A DNA stretch of 7,983 bases from Betaproteobacteria bacterium (lineage in GTDB: Bacteria > Pseudomonadota > Gammaproteobacteria > Burkholderiales > Usitatibacteraceae): NCBI GenBank assembly GCA_012274175.1, contig JAAOZZ010000177.1, positions 1 through 7,983 of the forward strand. Direction: 5' to 3'. Made by a program: the position numbers and the translations under genes. Position 1 is the first letter of the stretch. Every line of letters begins with the position of its first letter. The notes under the pieces were generated by a model. That model saw nothing but the letters and a program-made list of their open reading frames with translations. It made no database searches and was not told the DNA's origin. This document shows positions 1 to 6,699 of the stretch, one piece after another.

Positions 1-522
1 GAAATAGAGCGACCCCGCGTCGCGGGACAGCAGCAGCGTGTGCTTGCCGCGCCAGCCCAGGCCGGAGCGCGCGGCGAGGGCGACCTCCATCACCGGCGCG
101 CTGTCGGTGAAGACGCGGTAATGGAAAACTCCCAATTCCGCGACCATGCGATCGGCGAGGGCCTGCAGCTTCGCCCGCAGCACCTTGTGGTAGTCGCGCC
201 CGAGGGCGTAGCGGGAGACGAAGGCGCTCTCGGGATCCTCGAGCACCTCCCAGGCGTCGCGCGAATCGTCCGGCGAATAGTTCAATCGCGCGGTGATCAC
301 CGACACCGTGCCGGGCACGAGCTCGGCGGGACGGGCGCGGCGCGCTCCGTGGCGTGCCATATAATCCATGCCGCCGTGCCATCCGCGGCCGAGCCATGCG
401 AGCAGCTGCGCTTCCTCGGCGGCGAGGTCGGTCCCGGCGATCGCGATCGCATCGAACCCCAGCTCGCGGCCCCAGCGCTTCACGCGCTCCTCGACCGAGG
501 ATTCCCCAATCGCCGTTTCCAT
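1..522 (-). CDS. queG: Epoxyqueuosine reductase QueG, N-terminal half (runs off window)
   Basis: QueG is a cobalamin- and Fe-S-dependent cytoplasmic enzyme that reduces epoxyqueuosine to queuosine in tRNA, the last step of queuosine synthesis. The minus strand reads open from an ATG at 522-520 to the left edge, giving 174 residues, about half of the usual family length. Visible family features are the N-terminal WLGRGWHGGMDYM stretch (residues 43-55), the VITARLNY segment (75-82), SRYALGRDYHKVLRAKL (103-119), the TDSAPVME segment with the expected catalytic Asp at 140, and GLGWRGKHTLLLSRDAGS (154-171), a QueG hallmark. The ferredoxin-like Fe-S region and the C-terminal repeats lie outside the window. 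No other ATG, GTG or TTG lies in frame within the ten codons upstream, so this ATG is the best start, although no clear Shine-Dalgarno precedes it. The gene diverges from tsaE with only 6 bp between the start codons. Family assignment is firm; completeness cannot be judged. Confidence 0.95.
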   Translation of the reverse strand, partial: METAIGESSVEERVKRWGRELGFDAIAIAGTDLAAEEAQLLAWLGRGWHGGMDYMARHGARRARPAELVPGTVSVITARLNYSPDDSRDAWEVLEDPESAFVSRYALGRDYHKVLRAKLQALADRMVAELGVFHYRVFTDSAPVMEVALAARSGLGWRGKHTLLLSRDAGSLYF

Positions 523-528
523 TTGCCG

Positions 529-1017
529 ATGGTAGCGCTGAAGACCTTCCTTCCCGACGAGGACGCGACGCTCGCCCTGGGGGCCGCGCTCGCCGCGGGC
601 CTCGAGCCGGGGCTGGTGATCTACCTGCGCGGCGAGCTGGGAGCGGGCAAGACCACGCTCGTGCGGGGCGTGCTGCGCGCGCTGGGTCACTCCGGCCCGG
701 TGCGAAGCCCCACTTACGCACTGGTTGAACTTTATGAGGTTTCGAGGTTACACTTGCATCACTTTGATTTCTATAGATTCCACGACCCGAGAGAATGGAT
801 CGACGCGGGATTTCGGGAGACCTTCAACGGGCGCAGCGTGAGCCTGATCGAATGGCCGGAGAAGGCCGGGGGAATCCTGCCGCCGGCGGACGTGGAAATA
901 GCGCTCACTACAAGCGGCTGCGGGCGCAGCGCGAGCTGCATCGGCAACTCGCCGCGCGGGCTGCGGTGCATCGCGCGGCTCGCCGAACGGTATCCGCCTT
1001 CGCCTTCCGTTTCCTGA
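529..1017 (+). CDS. tsaE: tRNA threonylcarbamoyladenosine biosynthesis ATPase TsaE
   Basis: TsaE is the small cytoplasmic ATPase that works with TsaB and TsaD to transfer threonylcarbamoyl to A37 of ANN-decoding tRNAs. The 162-residue product shows the P-loop GELGAGKTT (35-43), the SPTY switch motif (60-63), the HFDFYRF segment (78-84), EWIDAGF (89-95) and the IEWPEK block (107-112), all characteristic of the family. The length is normal. The reading frame is open far upstream (from position 40), but that part is antisense to queG and is not part of the protein. The ATG at 529 puts the start at the usual place before the FLPDEDATLALG helix; a TTG at 523 is an alternative. There is no obvious Shine-Dalgarno. 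The last 52 bases overlap the start of amiC, which suggests co-transcription. A 60-base AT-rich patch with codons rare in this DNA (TTA, AGG, AGA) lies at 721-780. Confidence 0.95.
   Translation: MVALKTFLPDEDATLALGAALAAGLEPGLVIYLRGELGAGKTTLVRGVLRALGHSGPVRSPTYALVELYEVSRLHLHHFDFYRFHDPREWIDAGFRETFNGRSVSLIEWPEKAGGILPPADVEIALTTSGCGRSASCIGNSPRGLRCIARLAERYPPSPSVS
721..780 (+). other. AT-rich patch inside tsaE, possible internal promoter
   Basis: By hand count these 60 bases hold 22 G or C (about 37%), in a neighbourhood that is otherwise strongly GC-rich. They encode the conserved LVELYEVSRLHLHHFDFYRF part of TsaE, using codons such as TTA, AGG, AGA, CTT and TAT that are scarce in the flanking genes. 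Promoter-like strings are present: TTGAAC at 725-730 followed after 17 bases by TTACAC at 748-753, and TATAGA at 772-777. None of these pairs is a strong sigma-70 match. A promoter here would serve amiC, but a codon-level or gene-conversion explanation is equally possible. Confidence 0.3.
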
Positions 1018-2354
1018 AAGTCGTGCTGTTCGCGGGCGTGCTGCTCGCGGCCTACCCGGCGCTCGCGGCCCAGGTCCTCGCCACCCGCGTCTGGCCCGCT
1101 CAGGAATACACCCGCGTCACCATCGAGTCGGCGCAGGCCCTCAAGCACCAGTTCTTTTTCCTCGCCGATCCGGACCGCCTCGTGGTCGACCTCGAAGGCG
1201 TGGATCTCGACGCCGAGCTGAAGGCGCTCCCGGACCGGGTGGGCCCGGACGATCCCTACATCAAGGCGGTGCGCGTGGCCGTCAATCGACCCCATGTCGT
1301 GCGCGTGGTCTTCGACCTGCGCGTCGAGGTGAAGCCATCGATCTTCCCCCTGGCGCCGGCCGGGGAATACCGGCACCGGCTCGTGCTCGACCTCTATCCG
1401 GCGAAGCCCGCCGACCCGCTGCTGGCGCTCGTGCAGCCGCCGACCGATCCGATCCGCGAGATGTCCCAGGCGCCGCTGCTCGAGGCCGCGCTGGGCGTGC
1501 CGCCCTCGCCGCTGCCGGTGGTGAAGCTCACGCCCGCCGCGGCGAAGGACGATGGGAAGGACGCCCGCGGCGGCCCCCCGGGCGACGCGGCGAAAGACCG
1601 CGCCAAGCCCGCGCCCGTCGCGCGCGGCGCGAAGGTGGACCGGCTCGTGATCGTCGCCATCGACGCCGGGCACGGAGGCGAGGATTCGGGCGCCCGCGGA
1701 CGGCGCGGAACCAACGAGAAGAACGTGACCCTTGCGATCGCGCGCCGGCTCAAGGCGCAGCTCGACCAGGAGCCCAACATGCGCGCGGTGCTCATCCGCG
1801 ACGGCGACTATTTCGTTCCGCTCGCGCAGCGGGTGGCGAAGGCCCGGCGCGTGCAGGCCGATCTGTTCGTGTCCATCCACGCCGACGCGTGGGTGAGGCC
1901 CGATGCCCGGGGCTCGTCGGTGTTCGCGCTGTCCGAGCGGGGCGCGACGTCCACCGCCGCGCGGCTGGTCGCCCAGCGCGAAAACGAGTCGGACCTGATC
2001 GGCGGCGTCAACTTCGGCGTGAAGGACCCGGTGCTCGCGCGCACGCTCCTCGACCTGTCGCTCACCGCCACCATTAGCGACTCCCTCAAGCTCGGCAAGG
2101 CCGTGCTCACCGAGCTGGGAGACGTGAACCCGCTGCACAAGGGCTCGGTGGAGCAGGCGGGCTTCGCGGTCCTCAAGGCACCCGACATCCCGTCCATCCT
2201 CGTGGAGACGGCGTTCATCTCCAATCCCGACGAGGAGAAGCGCCTCAAGGACTCCGCGTACCAGGACCGCATCGCCACCGCGATCCTGGGCGGCATCAAG
2301 CGCTACCTCTCCCAGAACCCGCCGCTCGCCCGCAGCCGCGTCGCCTCCAACTGA
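966..2354 (+). CDS. amiC: N-acetylmuramoyl-L-alanine amidase AmiC, exported, AMIN + Amidase_3
   Basis: This is a zinc-dependent periplasmic amidase that cuts the amide bond between MurNAc and the stem peptide to split septal peptidoglycan at division. With the GTG start at 966 the product is 462 residues. Residues 1-35 form a signal peptide: a basic region with Arg-Arg at 6-7 and RFLK at 15-18, a hydrophobic core, and a PALAA cleavage region. The twin arginines are compatible with Tat export, as in E. coli AmiC, but Sec cannot be excluded. An AMIN domain (about 36-145, starting near VWPAQEYTRVTIES) targets the septum, followed by an Ala/Pro/Lys-rich linker (about 146-225). The Amidase_3 domain (about 228-455) keeps the expected zinc ligands His236 (DAGHGG), Glu251 (GTNEKN) and His305 (SIHAD) and the catalytic Glu414 (VETAF). 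The insert between His305 and Glu414 is where relatives carry the autoinhibitory helix relieved by NlpD/EnvC-type activators. The frame is open back to an ATG at 795, but that part is only a tsaE overlap and lacks a signal sequence. The start overlaps tsaE by 52 bp. Confidence 0.93.
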   Translation: MHRAARRTVSAFAFRFLKVVLFAGVLLAAYPALAAQVLATRVWPAQEYTRVTIESAQALKHQFFFLADPDRLVVDLEGVDLDAELKALPDRVGPDDPYIKAVRVAVNRPHVVRVVFDLRVEVKPSIFPLAPAGEYRHRLVLDLYPAKPADPLLALVQPPTDPIREMSQAPLLEAALGVPPSPLPVVKLTPAAAKDDGKDARGGPPGDAAKDRAKPAPVARGAKVDRLVIVAIDAGHGGEDSGARGRRGTNEKNVTLAIARRLKAQLDQEPNMRAVLIRDGDYFVPLAQRVAKARRVQADLFVSIHADAWVRPDARGSSVFALSERGATSTAARLVAQRENESDLIGGVNFGVKDPVLARTLLDLSLTATISDSLKLGKAVLTELGDVNPLHKGSVEQAGFAVLKAPDIPSILVETAFISNPDEEKRLKDSAYQDRIATAILGGIKRYLSQNPPLARSRVASN

Positions 2355-2355
2355 G

Positions 2356-2413
2356 AAAAGGGGTCAGGTTACTTTTTCGCTATGGGTGACGAAAAAGTAA
2401 CCTGACCCCTTTT
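2356..2413. repeat. Perfect 24-bp inverted repeat, 10-nt loop (REP-like palindrome)
   Basis: The left arm (2356-2379) contains GGGGTCAGGTTACTTTTT and is matched without error by the right arm (2390-2413), which contains AAAAAGTAACCTGACCCC. The loop is 2380-2389. The left arm begins one base after the amiC stop codon, and the right arm ends ten bases before the stop codon of the convergent GGDEF-EAL gene, so the element fills almost the whole gap. From general knowledge, arms built on GGGGTCAG...CTGACCCC resemble dispersed REP-type palindromes of proteobacteria that are mobilised by RAYT (Y1-type) transposases. No transposase is present in this window, so that link is an inference from sequence style only. 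Confidence 0.9.
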
Positions 2414-2421
2414 TGTTTCTT
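2356..2421. terminator. Bidirectional intrinsic terminator between amiC and GGDEF-EAL gene
   Basis: The 24-bp stem is followed on the plus strand by TTTTTGTTTCTT (2410-2421) and on the minus strand by TTTTCTC. Two convergent genes end on either side of it, with stop codons at 2352-2354 (plus) and 2426-2424 (minus). The geometry fits a shared rho-independent terminator with A-U pairs at the base of the stem. The stem is longer and less GC-rich than a minimal terminator, so termination may be a secondary use of a repeat element. Confidence 0.7.
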
Positions 2422-2423
2422 CG

Positions 2424-4859
2424 CTAGCCGGGGATGGTCTCGAGGGTGGCGGAGGCCTGGGCCTTGAGCATCGCGGTGGCTTCGAGGGCGGTGATCGGGC
2501 GCGAGAAGAGGTAGCCCTGGAACGCCTCGCAGTGGTTCGCGCGCAGGAACTCGAGCTGGGCGCGGGTCTCCACGCCCTCCGCGATCACCCGCAGCTTGAG
2601 GCGCTTGGCCATGGCGATGATCGCCTCGGTGATGAGCGCGCTCGAAGTGTCCGTGGGCACGTTCATGATGAACGAGCGGTCGATCTTCATGCTCGAGGCC
2701 GGCAGTCGCGTGAGCTGGCCCAGGGACGAGTAGCCCACCCCGAAGTCGTCCACCGCAACCTGCATGCCCACGGAGCGAAGCTGGGCGAGTGTTTCGATCG
2801 ACTGCTCGACGTTGCGCATGATCATGGTCTCGGTGATCTCCAGCTCGATGTGGCGCGGGTCGGCGCCGGTCTCGCGCACGATCGCGAGCAGCGTGTGCAC
2901 CAGGCGGCGCGACATGAACTGGCGCGGCGAGATGTTGATCGAGATCGTGATCGGCGGCAGGCCCTCCTCCTCCCAGTGCTTGAGCTGGCGGCAGGCGGTG
3001 AGGAACACCCACTCCCCGATCGGCACGATGAGCCCCAGCTCCTCGGCCACGAAGACGAAGTCCTTGGGGAAGATCTCGCCCTTCTGGGGATCGTTCCAGC
3101 GGATCAGCGCTTCCATGCCCGAGATGCGCCCGGTCGCGATTTCCACCTGCGGCTGGTAGCGCAGGAAGAACTCCTCGTTTTCGATCGCCTTCCGGAGCCG
3201 GCTCTCGATCTCCAGGCGCTTGGAGAGCAGGAAGTTCAGGTCGTTGGTGAAGAACCGGATCGTGTTGCGTCCCGCGTCCTTGGCCTGGTACATGGCATTG
3301 TCCGCGTGTTTGAGCAGCTGGTGCACGTCGGTCGCGTCGTTGGGGTAGTGGCTGATGCCGATGGAGGGCGTCACGTGGATCTCGTGACCACCGATCTCCA
3401 CCGGGCGCGCGAGCTCCTCCAGGATCTTGTCGGCCACCACGCGCGCGTTCTCCGGGCGCTCGAGGTCCGGGAGGATCACCACGAACTCGTCGCCGCCTTC
3501 GCGCGACACGGTGTCCACCTCGCGCACGCAGGAGACCAGCCGGCGCGCCATGTCCTTCAGGATGAAATCGCCCGTGTCGTGGCCCAGCGTGTCGTTCACG
3601 ACCTTGAAGCGGTCGAGGTCGAGGAAGAGGACCGCGACGTGGCGCTGCTTGCGCCGGGCGGCCATGATCGCCTGGTTCAGCCGGTCCTGCATGAGGCGGC
3701 GGTTCGGCAGCCCCGTGAGCGCGTCGTGGTGCGCCATGTAGTGGATCGTGCGCTCGGTATCGAGCCGCTCGGTGATGTCCTGGACGAGGGAGGCGAAACC
3801 GGTCACGCGGCCGGCGGAGTCCACGAGCGGCGTGTTGTACCACTCGCAATGGATGCTCTTCCCCCCGCGGGTGGCGTTCACGAGCGTGGTCTTGTTGCCT
3901 TGGCCCGTTTCCAGCAGCTCGCGGCACATCGCCTCCATCTCGGCGCGCTCCGCCCGCGGGGCGAGGGCGGAGGAGAGCGGCTTTCCGATCACTTCGTAGG
4001 CGGGGAATTGGAAGATCGCCTCGGCCGCGGGGTTCCACGCGGTCACGTGGGCCCTGCGGTCCCATTCGACCACGGCGAGCGGCGTGCTCTCGAAATGCAT
4101 GCGCAGCTTCTGCGCGGCGAGGAGCTCGCCCTGCTGCGCCTTCACGCGCTCGACGTGCTCCTCGGCGAGCGCGGTGTGGGCTTCCTGCAGGCGGTGGCGC
4201 TCGCTCGCGAGCTCCGTCGTGAGGGACTCGCGCGAGCGGCGCATGGTGAGGGAGTCGACCAGCGCGCGGTGCACCCGCGCGTGGACGAACGGCAGCAGGA
4301 TCGCGAGAAGGAGGATCACTCCCGAGAGGAACATCTGGTTGCGCTCGCCCGATCGCCCGAGGGTGACGGCGAGCGGGACCAGGCCCAGGAACGCCGTGAT
4401 CTTGTAGGCGTAGCGGTGGGGAGCGTAGTAGGCGACCGCGCCGGTGATGAGCAGCATCACGAGCATCACCACGGACAGGCGCTGCACCATGCGCGAGGAG
4501 TCCGGCAGAAGCACCGTGCCGATCGCCATCCAGCACAGGCCCGCGAGCACGGTACCCACGAGGAAATGGCGCTCCCAGATCGCAATCTCCTCGGCCGGGG
4601 GCATGCGCTGGATGAAGGCCTTGTAGACGAGGTAGCGTCCCACTGCCACGAGCGAGATCGATGCGAACCAGAGGAAGAGCGCCGGGCGCGCGAGGTCTTC
4701 CCACAGGATCGCCCCGAGGATGAAGATTACGAGCAGCGTCGCGAGATAGCCAACGAGCGAGAACCGGAAGAGCAGCCGGACTTGCTCCGCATACAGCGGG
4801 CCGTCCCCGGACGTCGCATGCGCCGGTGCGGGCGCCGCGGGAGATTGCGGTGAGGTCAT
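2424..4859 (-). CDS. Membrane-anchored PAS-GGDEF-EAL cyclic-di-GMP protein
   Basis: An 811-residue inner-membrane signalling protein predicted to make and/or break c-di-GMP. About six hydrophobic segments (roughly 32-52, 58-76, 98-118, 128-146, 152-167, 178-194) form an N-terminal sensor not matched to a named domain. A probable coiled coil (about 205-255) leads to a PAS domain (about 250-365, ending at the typical QDITERLDTER junction). The GGDEF domain (about 370-540) has an intact GGDEF at 455-459 and an inhibitory RxxD site (REVD, 446-449) five residues upstream; the residue before GGDEF is Glu rather than the more usual hydrophobic one. The EAL domain (about 550-800) keeps its metal and catalytic residues: Glu583 (EAL), Asn642, Glu674, Asp704-Asp705, Lys725, Glu761. 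Both halves therefore look competent, and which activity dominates cannot be told from sequence. The ATG at 4859 is preceded by an excellent AAGGAG. The gene lies antisense between amiC and mutL. Confidence 0.95.
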   Translation of the reverse strand: MTSPQSPAAPAPAHATSGDGPLYAEQVRLLFRFSLVGYLATLLVIFILGAILWEDLARPALFLWFASISLVAVGRYLVYKAFIQRMPPAEEIAIWERHFLVGTVLAGLCWMAIGTVLLPDSSRMVQRLSVVMLVMLLITGAVAYYAPHRYAYKITAFLGLVPLAVTLGRSGERNQMFLSGVILLLAILLPFVHARVHRALVDSLTMRRSRESLTTELASERHRLQEAHTALAEEHVERVKAQQGELLAAQKLRMHFESTPLAVVEWDRRAHVTAWNPAAEAIFQFPAYEVIGKPLSSALAPRAERAEMEAMCRELLETGQGNKTTLVNATRGGKSIHCEWYNTPLVDSAGRVTGFASLVQDITERLDTERTIHYMAHHDALTGLPNRRLMQDRLNQAIMAARRKQRHVAVLFLDLDRFKVVNDTLGHDTGDFILKDMARRLVSCVREVDTVSREGGDEFVVILPDLERPENARVVADKILEELARPVEIGGHEIHVTPSIGISHYPNDATDVHQLLKHADNAMYQAKDAGRNTIRFFTNDLNFLLSKRLEIESRLRKAIENEEFFLRYQPQVEIATGRISGMEALIRWNDPQKGEIFPKDFVFVAEELGLIVPIGEWVFLTACRQLKHWEEEGLPPITISINISPRQFMSRRLVHTLLAIVRETGADPRHIELEITETMIMRNVEQSIETLAQLRSVGMQVAVDDFGVGYSSLGQLTRLPASSMKIDRSFIMNVPTDTSSALITEAIIAMAKRLKLRVIAEGVETRAQLEFLRANHCEAFQGYLFSRPITALEATAMLKAQASATLETIPG

Positions 4860-4920
4860 TCCGCTCCTTGCGCGATGGCGACGTGGGGCGGTCGTGCGCG
4901 GCGCCAGTGTAACATTCCCC
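4860..4920. promoter_or_regulatory. Divergent intergenic region, overlapping candidate -10 elements
   Basis: These 61 bases separate the GGDEF-EAL gene (minus) from mutL (plus). The locally AT-richer string at 4906-4916 holds TACACT on the minus strand (4911-4906) and TAACAT on the plus strand (4910-4915), each four of six to the sigma-70 -10 consensus. They overlap by two bases. Transcription from the plus element would begin at about the mutL GTG (4921), and from the minus element about 40 bases before the GGDEF-EAL ATG. No good -35 hexamer is seen on either side, so this is tentative. Confidence 0.3.
4864..4869 (-). promoter_or_regulatory. Shine-Dalgarno of the GGDEF-EAL gene
   Basis: On the minus strand the sequence reads AAGGAG, then CGGA, then ATG. 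This near-consensus ribosome binding site fixes the start at 4859. It excludes the longer open frame upstream, which is antisense to mutL. It is the only strong Shine-Dalgarno I see in the window. Confidence 0.85.
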
Positions 4921-6699
4921 GTGGCCCAGATACGCCCCTTGTCCGAGCTCCTGGTGAACCAGATCGCCGCCGGCGAGGTGGTCGAGCGGCCCGCCTCGGC
5001 CCTCAAGGAGCTGATGGAGAACAGCCTCGACGCGGGGGCCCAATCGATCGCGGTCGACCTCGCCGAAGGCGGCATGCGCCGGCTGCGCGTGGCCGACGAC
5101 GGCGGCGGCATCGAGCGCGACGACCTGGCGCTCGCGGTGGCGCGCTTCGCCACCAGCAAGATTTCTTCCCTCGCGGACCTGGAGCGCGCCGCTACCCTGG
5201 GGTTCCGCGGCGAGGCTCTCGCCTCCATCGGTGCGGTCGCGCGCCTGGCGATCGTGAGCCGACGCGCGGGCGACCGGCATGCGTGGCGCATCGCCTGCGA
5301 AGCGGGGATGGTCTCTGCGGTCGAGCCCGCGGCGCTCTCGGCCGGCACCACCGTCGAGGTGGAGGAGCTCTATTTCAACACGCCCGCGCGGCGCAAGTTC
5401 CTGAAGAGCGAGGCCACGGAATACGCGCGCTGCGAGGAGGCATTCTCGCGCATCGCGCTCTCGCGGCCGGGCGTCGCATTCTCGCTCGCCCACAACGCCC
5501 GGCGCGGCGCGCACCTGGCGCCCGAGGACGCCCGCGGCCGCGCGGCGAAGGTCGTGGGCGAGGACTTCGCGCAGGCCGCCGTCGAGGTGCGTTCCGAAGG
5601 GCCGCGCCTCGCGCTCACCGGGCTTGCCGCGGCGCCGGGCTTCACCCGCGCCTCGCGCGACGCCCAGTACCTGTTCGTGAACGGCCGCTTCGTGCGCGAC
5701 AAGGTGGTGGCGCACGCGATCCGCGAAGCCTATTCCGACGTGCTGCATCACGACCGCCATCCCGCCTATGTTCTCTTCCTCGACGCCGATCCCGCGCTGG
5801 TGGACGTCAACGTGCACCCCGCCAAGAGCGAGGTGCGCTTTCGCGAATCGAGCGCGATGCACCAGTTCGTCTTCCACGCCCTGTCGCGGGCGCTCTCCGC
5901 GCCCCTGGCCGCGGCGACCGCGGGCGTCTCCCCGGCATCGGCGCCGCGCCCCGGGTTCGAGCTCCCGCTGAACGCGCGCTCGTGGCCCGGGCCCGGCTTC
6001 ACCCAGCAGGCGCTCGCGGTGGCGCAGCCCGCGCAGCGCTACGAGGCGCTCTTTTCCGCCGCCGTGTCGGACGAACGCCGCGCATCGGCGCCGGGCGCTG
6101 CCGAACCGACGGCAGCGCCCACCCTGGGCTTCGCCCTGGCCCAGCTCCACGGGGTGTACGTGCTCGCGCAGAACGCGGCCGGGCTCGTGCTGGTCGACAT
6201 GCACGCGGCCCACGAGCGCATCGTCTACGAGGGCTTGAAGGAAGCCCTCGAGGCGGCGGTGCTGCCTTCGCAGCCGCTGCTGGTGCCGATCGCGATGACG
6301 GCGACCGCCGAGGATGTCGAGGAAGCCGCGCGAGGCCGCGCCGAGCTGGAAAGCCTCGGGTTCGACGTGGCGGCCTCGGGACCCCGCGAGCTCGTGGTGC
6401 GCGCCGTGCCGGCGCTGCTCGCGGACCTCGACGCCCAGGGCCTGCTGCGCTCGGTGCTCGCGGAGATGCGCGAGTTCGGCGCGAGCCGCGTGCTGGTCGA
6501 GCGGCGCAACGAGCTGCTCTCCACCATGGCCTGCCACGCGGCGGTGCGGGCCAACCGCAGCCTCACCGTGCCCGAGATGAACGCGCTCCTGCGCGAGATG
6601 GAGCGCACGGAGCGCGCGGGCAGCTGCAACCATGGGCGCCCGACGTGGGTGCAGTTTCCGATGGCCGACCTGGACCGGCTCTTCCTGCGGGGTCGGTGA
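4921..6699 (+). CDS. mutL: DNA mismatch repair protein MutL with endonuclease motif
   Basis: MutL is the ATP-driven matchmaker of mismatch repair, linking MutS recognition to strand incision. The product is 592 residues from the GTG at 4921, chosen because it places IRPLSELLVNQIAAGEVVERPAS at the standard N-terminus; a GTG at 4894 would add nine residues. GHKL ATPase motifs are intact: MENSLDAGA with the catalytic Glu33, DDGGGI (59-64), ATSKI, GFRGEALASI (94-103) and LYFNTPARRKFL. The linker (about 330-400) is Ala/Pro-rich. The C-terminal domain has DMHAAHERIVYE (426-437), matching the D-x-H-A-x2-E-x4-E endonuclease motif, plus ACHAAVRA (537-544) and SCNHGRP (568-574), the accessory metal-site motifs. 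Nicking MutL proteins have these, whereas E. coli MutL, which relies on MutH, lacks them. No Shine-Dalgarno precedes the start. The stop TGA overlaps the miaA GTG. Confidence 0.95.
   Translation: MAQIRPLSELLVNQIAAGEVVERPASALKELMENSLDAGAQSIAVDLAEGGMRRLRVADDGGGIERDDLALAVARFATSKISSLADLERAATLGFRGEALASIGAVARLAIVSRRAGDRHAWRIACEAGMVSAVEPAALSAGTTVEVEELYFNTPARRKFLKSEATEYARCEEAFSRIALSRPGVAFSLAHNARRGAHLAPEDARGRAAKVVGEDFAQAAVEVRSEGPRLALTGLAAAPGFTRASRDAQYLFVNGRFVRDKVVAHAIREAYSDVLHHDRHPAYVLFLDADPALVDVNVHPAKSEVRFRESSAMHQFVFHALSRALSAPLAAATAGVSPASAPRPGFELPLNARSWPGPGFTQQALAVAQPAQRYEALFSAAVSDERRASAPGAAEPTAAPTLGFALAQLHGVYVLAQNAAGLVLVDMHAAHERIVYEGLKEALEAAVLPSQPLLVPIAMTATAEDVEEAARGRAELESLGFDVAASGPRELVVRAVPALLADLDAQGLLRSVLAEMREFGASRVLVERRNELLSTMACHAAVRANRSLTVPEMNALLREMERTERAGSCNHGRPTWVQFPMADLDRLFLRGR

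Noticed and set aside
440..458. GCGATCGC palindrome in queG, resembling the cyanobacterial HIP1 octamer
   Set aside because: It is part of GC-rich coding sequence (AIAIAG region) with no sign of iteration through the window, so it is a chance occurrence.
40..528. Upstream in-frame extension of tsaE
   Set aside because: It is antisense to queG, has no TsaE-family sequence, and the family N-terminus begins at about 529.
771..2138. Minus-strand open frame antisense to amiC
   Set aside because: Arg/His/Gly-rich shadow frame with no motifs. The plus strand encodes a full amidase with all catalytic residues.
2532..4853. Long plus-strand open frame antisense to the GGDEF-EAL gene
   Set aside because: The product is rich in His, Arg, Asp and Glu with no recognisable motif, while the opposite strand has a complete multi-domain protein with a strong ribosome binding site.
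5985..6000. GGCCCGGGCCC palindrome in mutL
   Set aside because: It lies in the Ala/Pro-rich linker coding region and is a simple consequence of GC-rich codons, with no regulatory context.
4875..6695. In-frame extension of miaA upstream through mutL, suggesting a 922-residue fusion
   Set aside because: The upstream part is a shadow of the mutL frame. The MiaA N-terminus (VFLLGPTASGKT) begins at the GTG overlapping the mutL stop.
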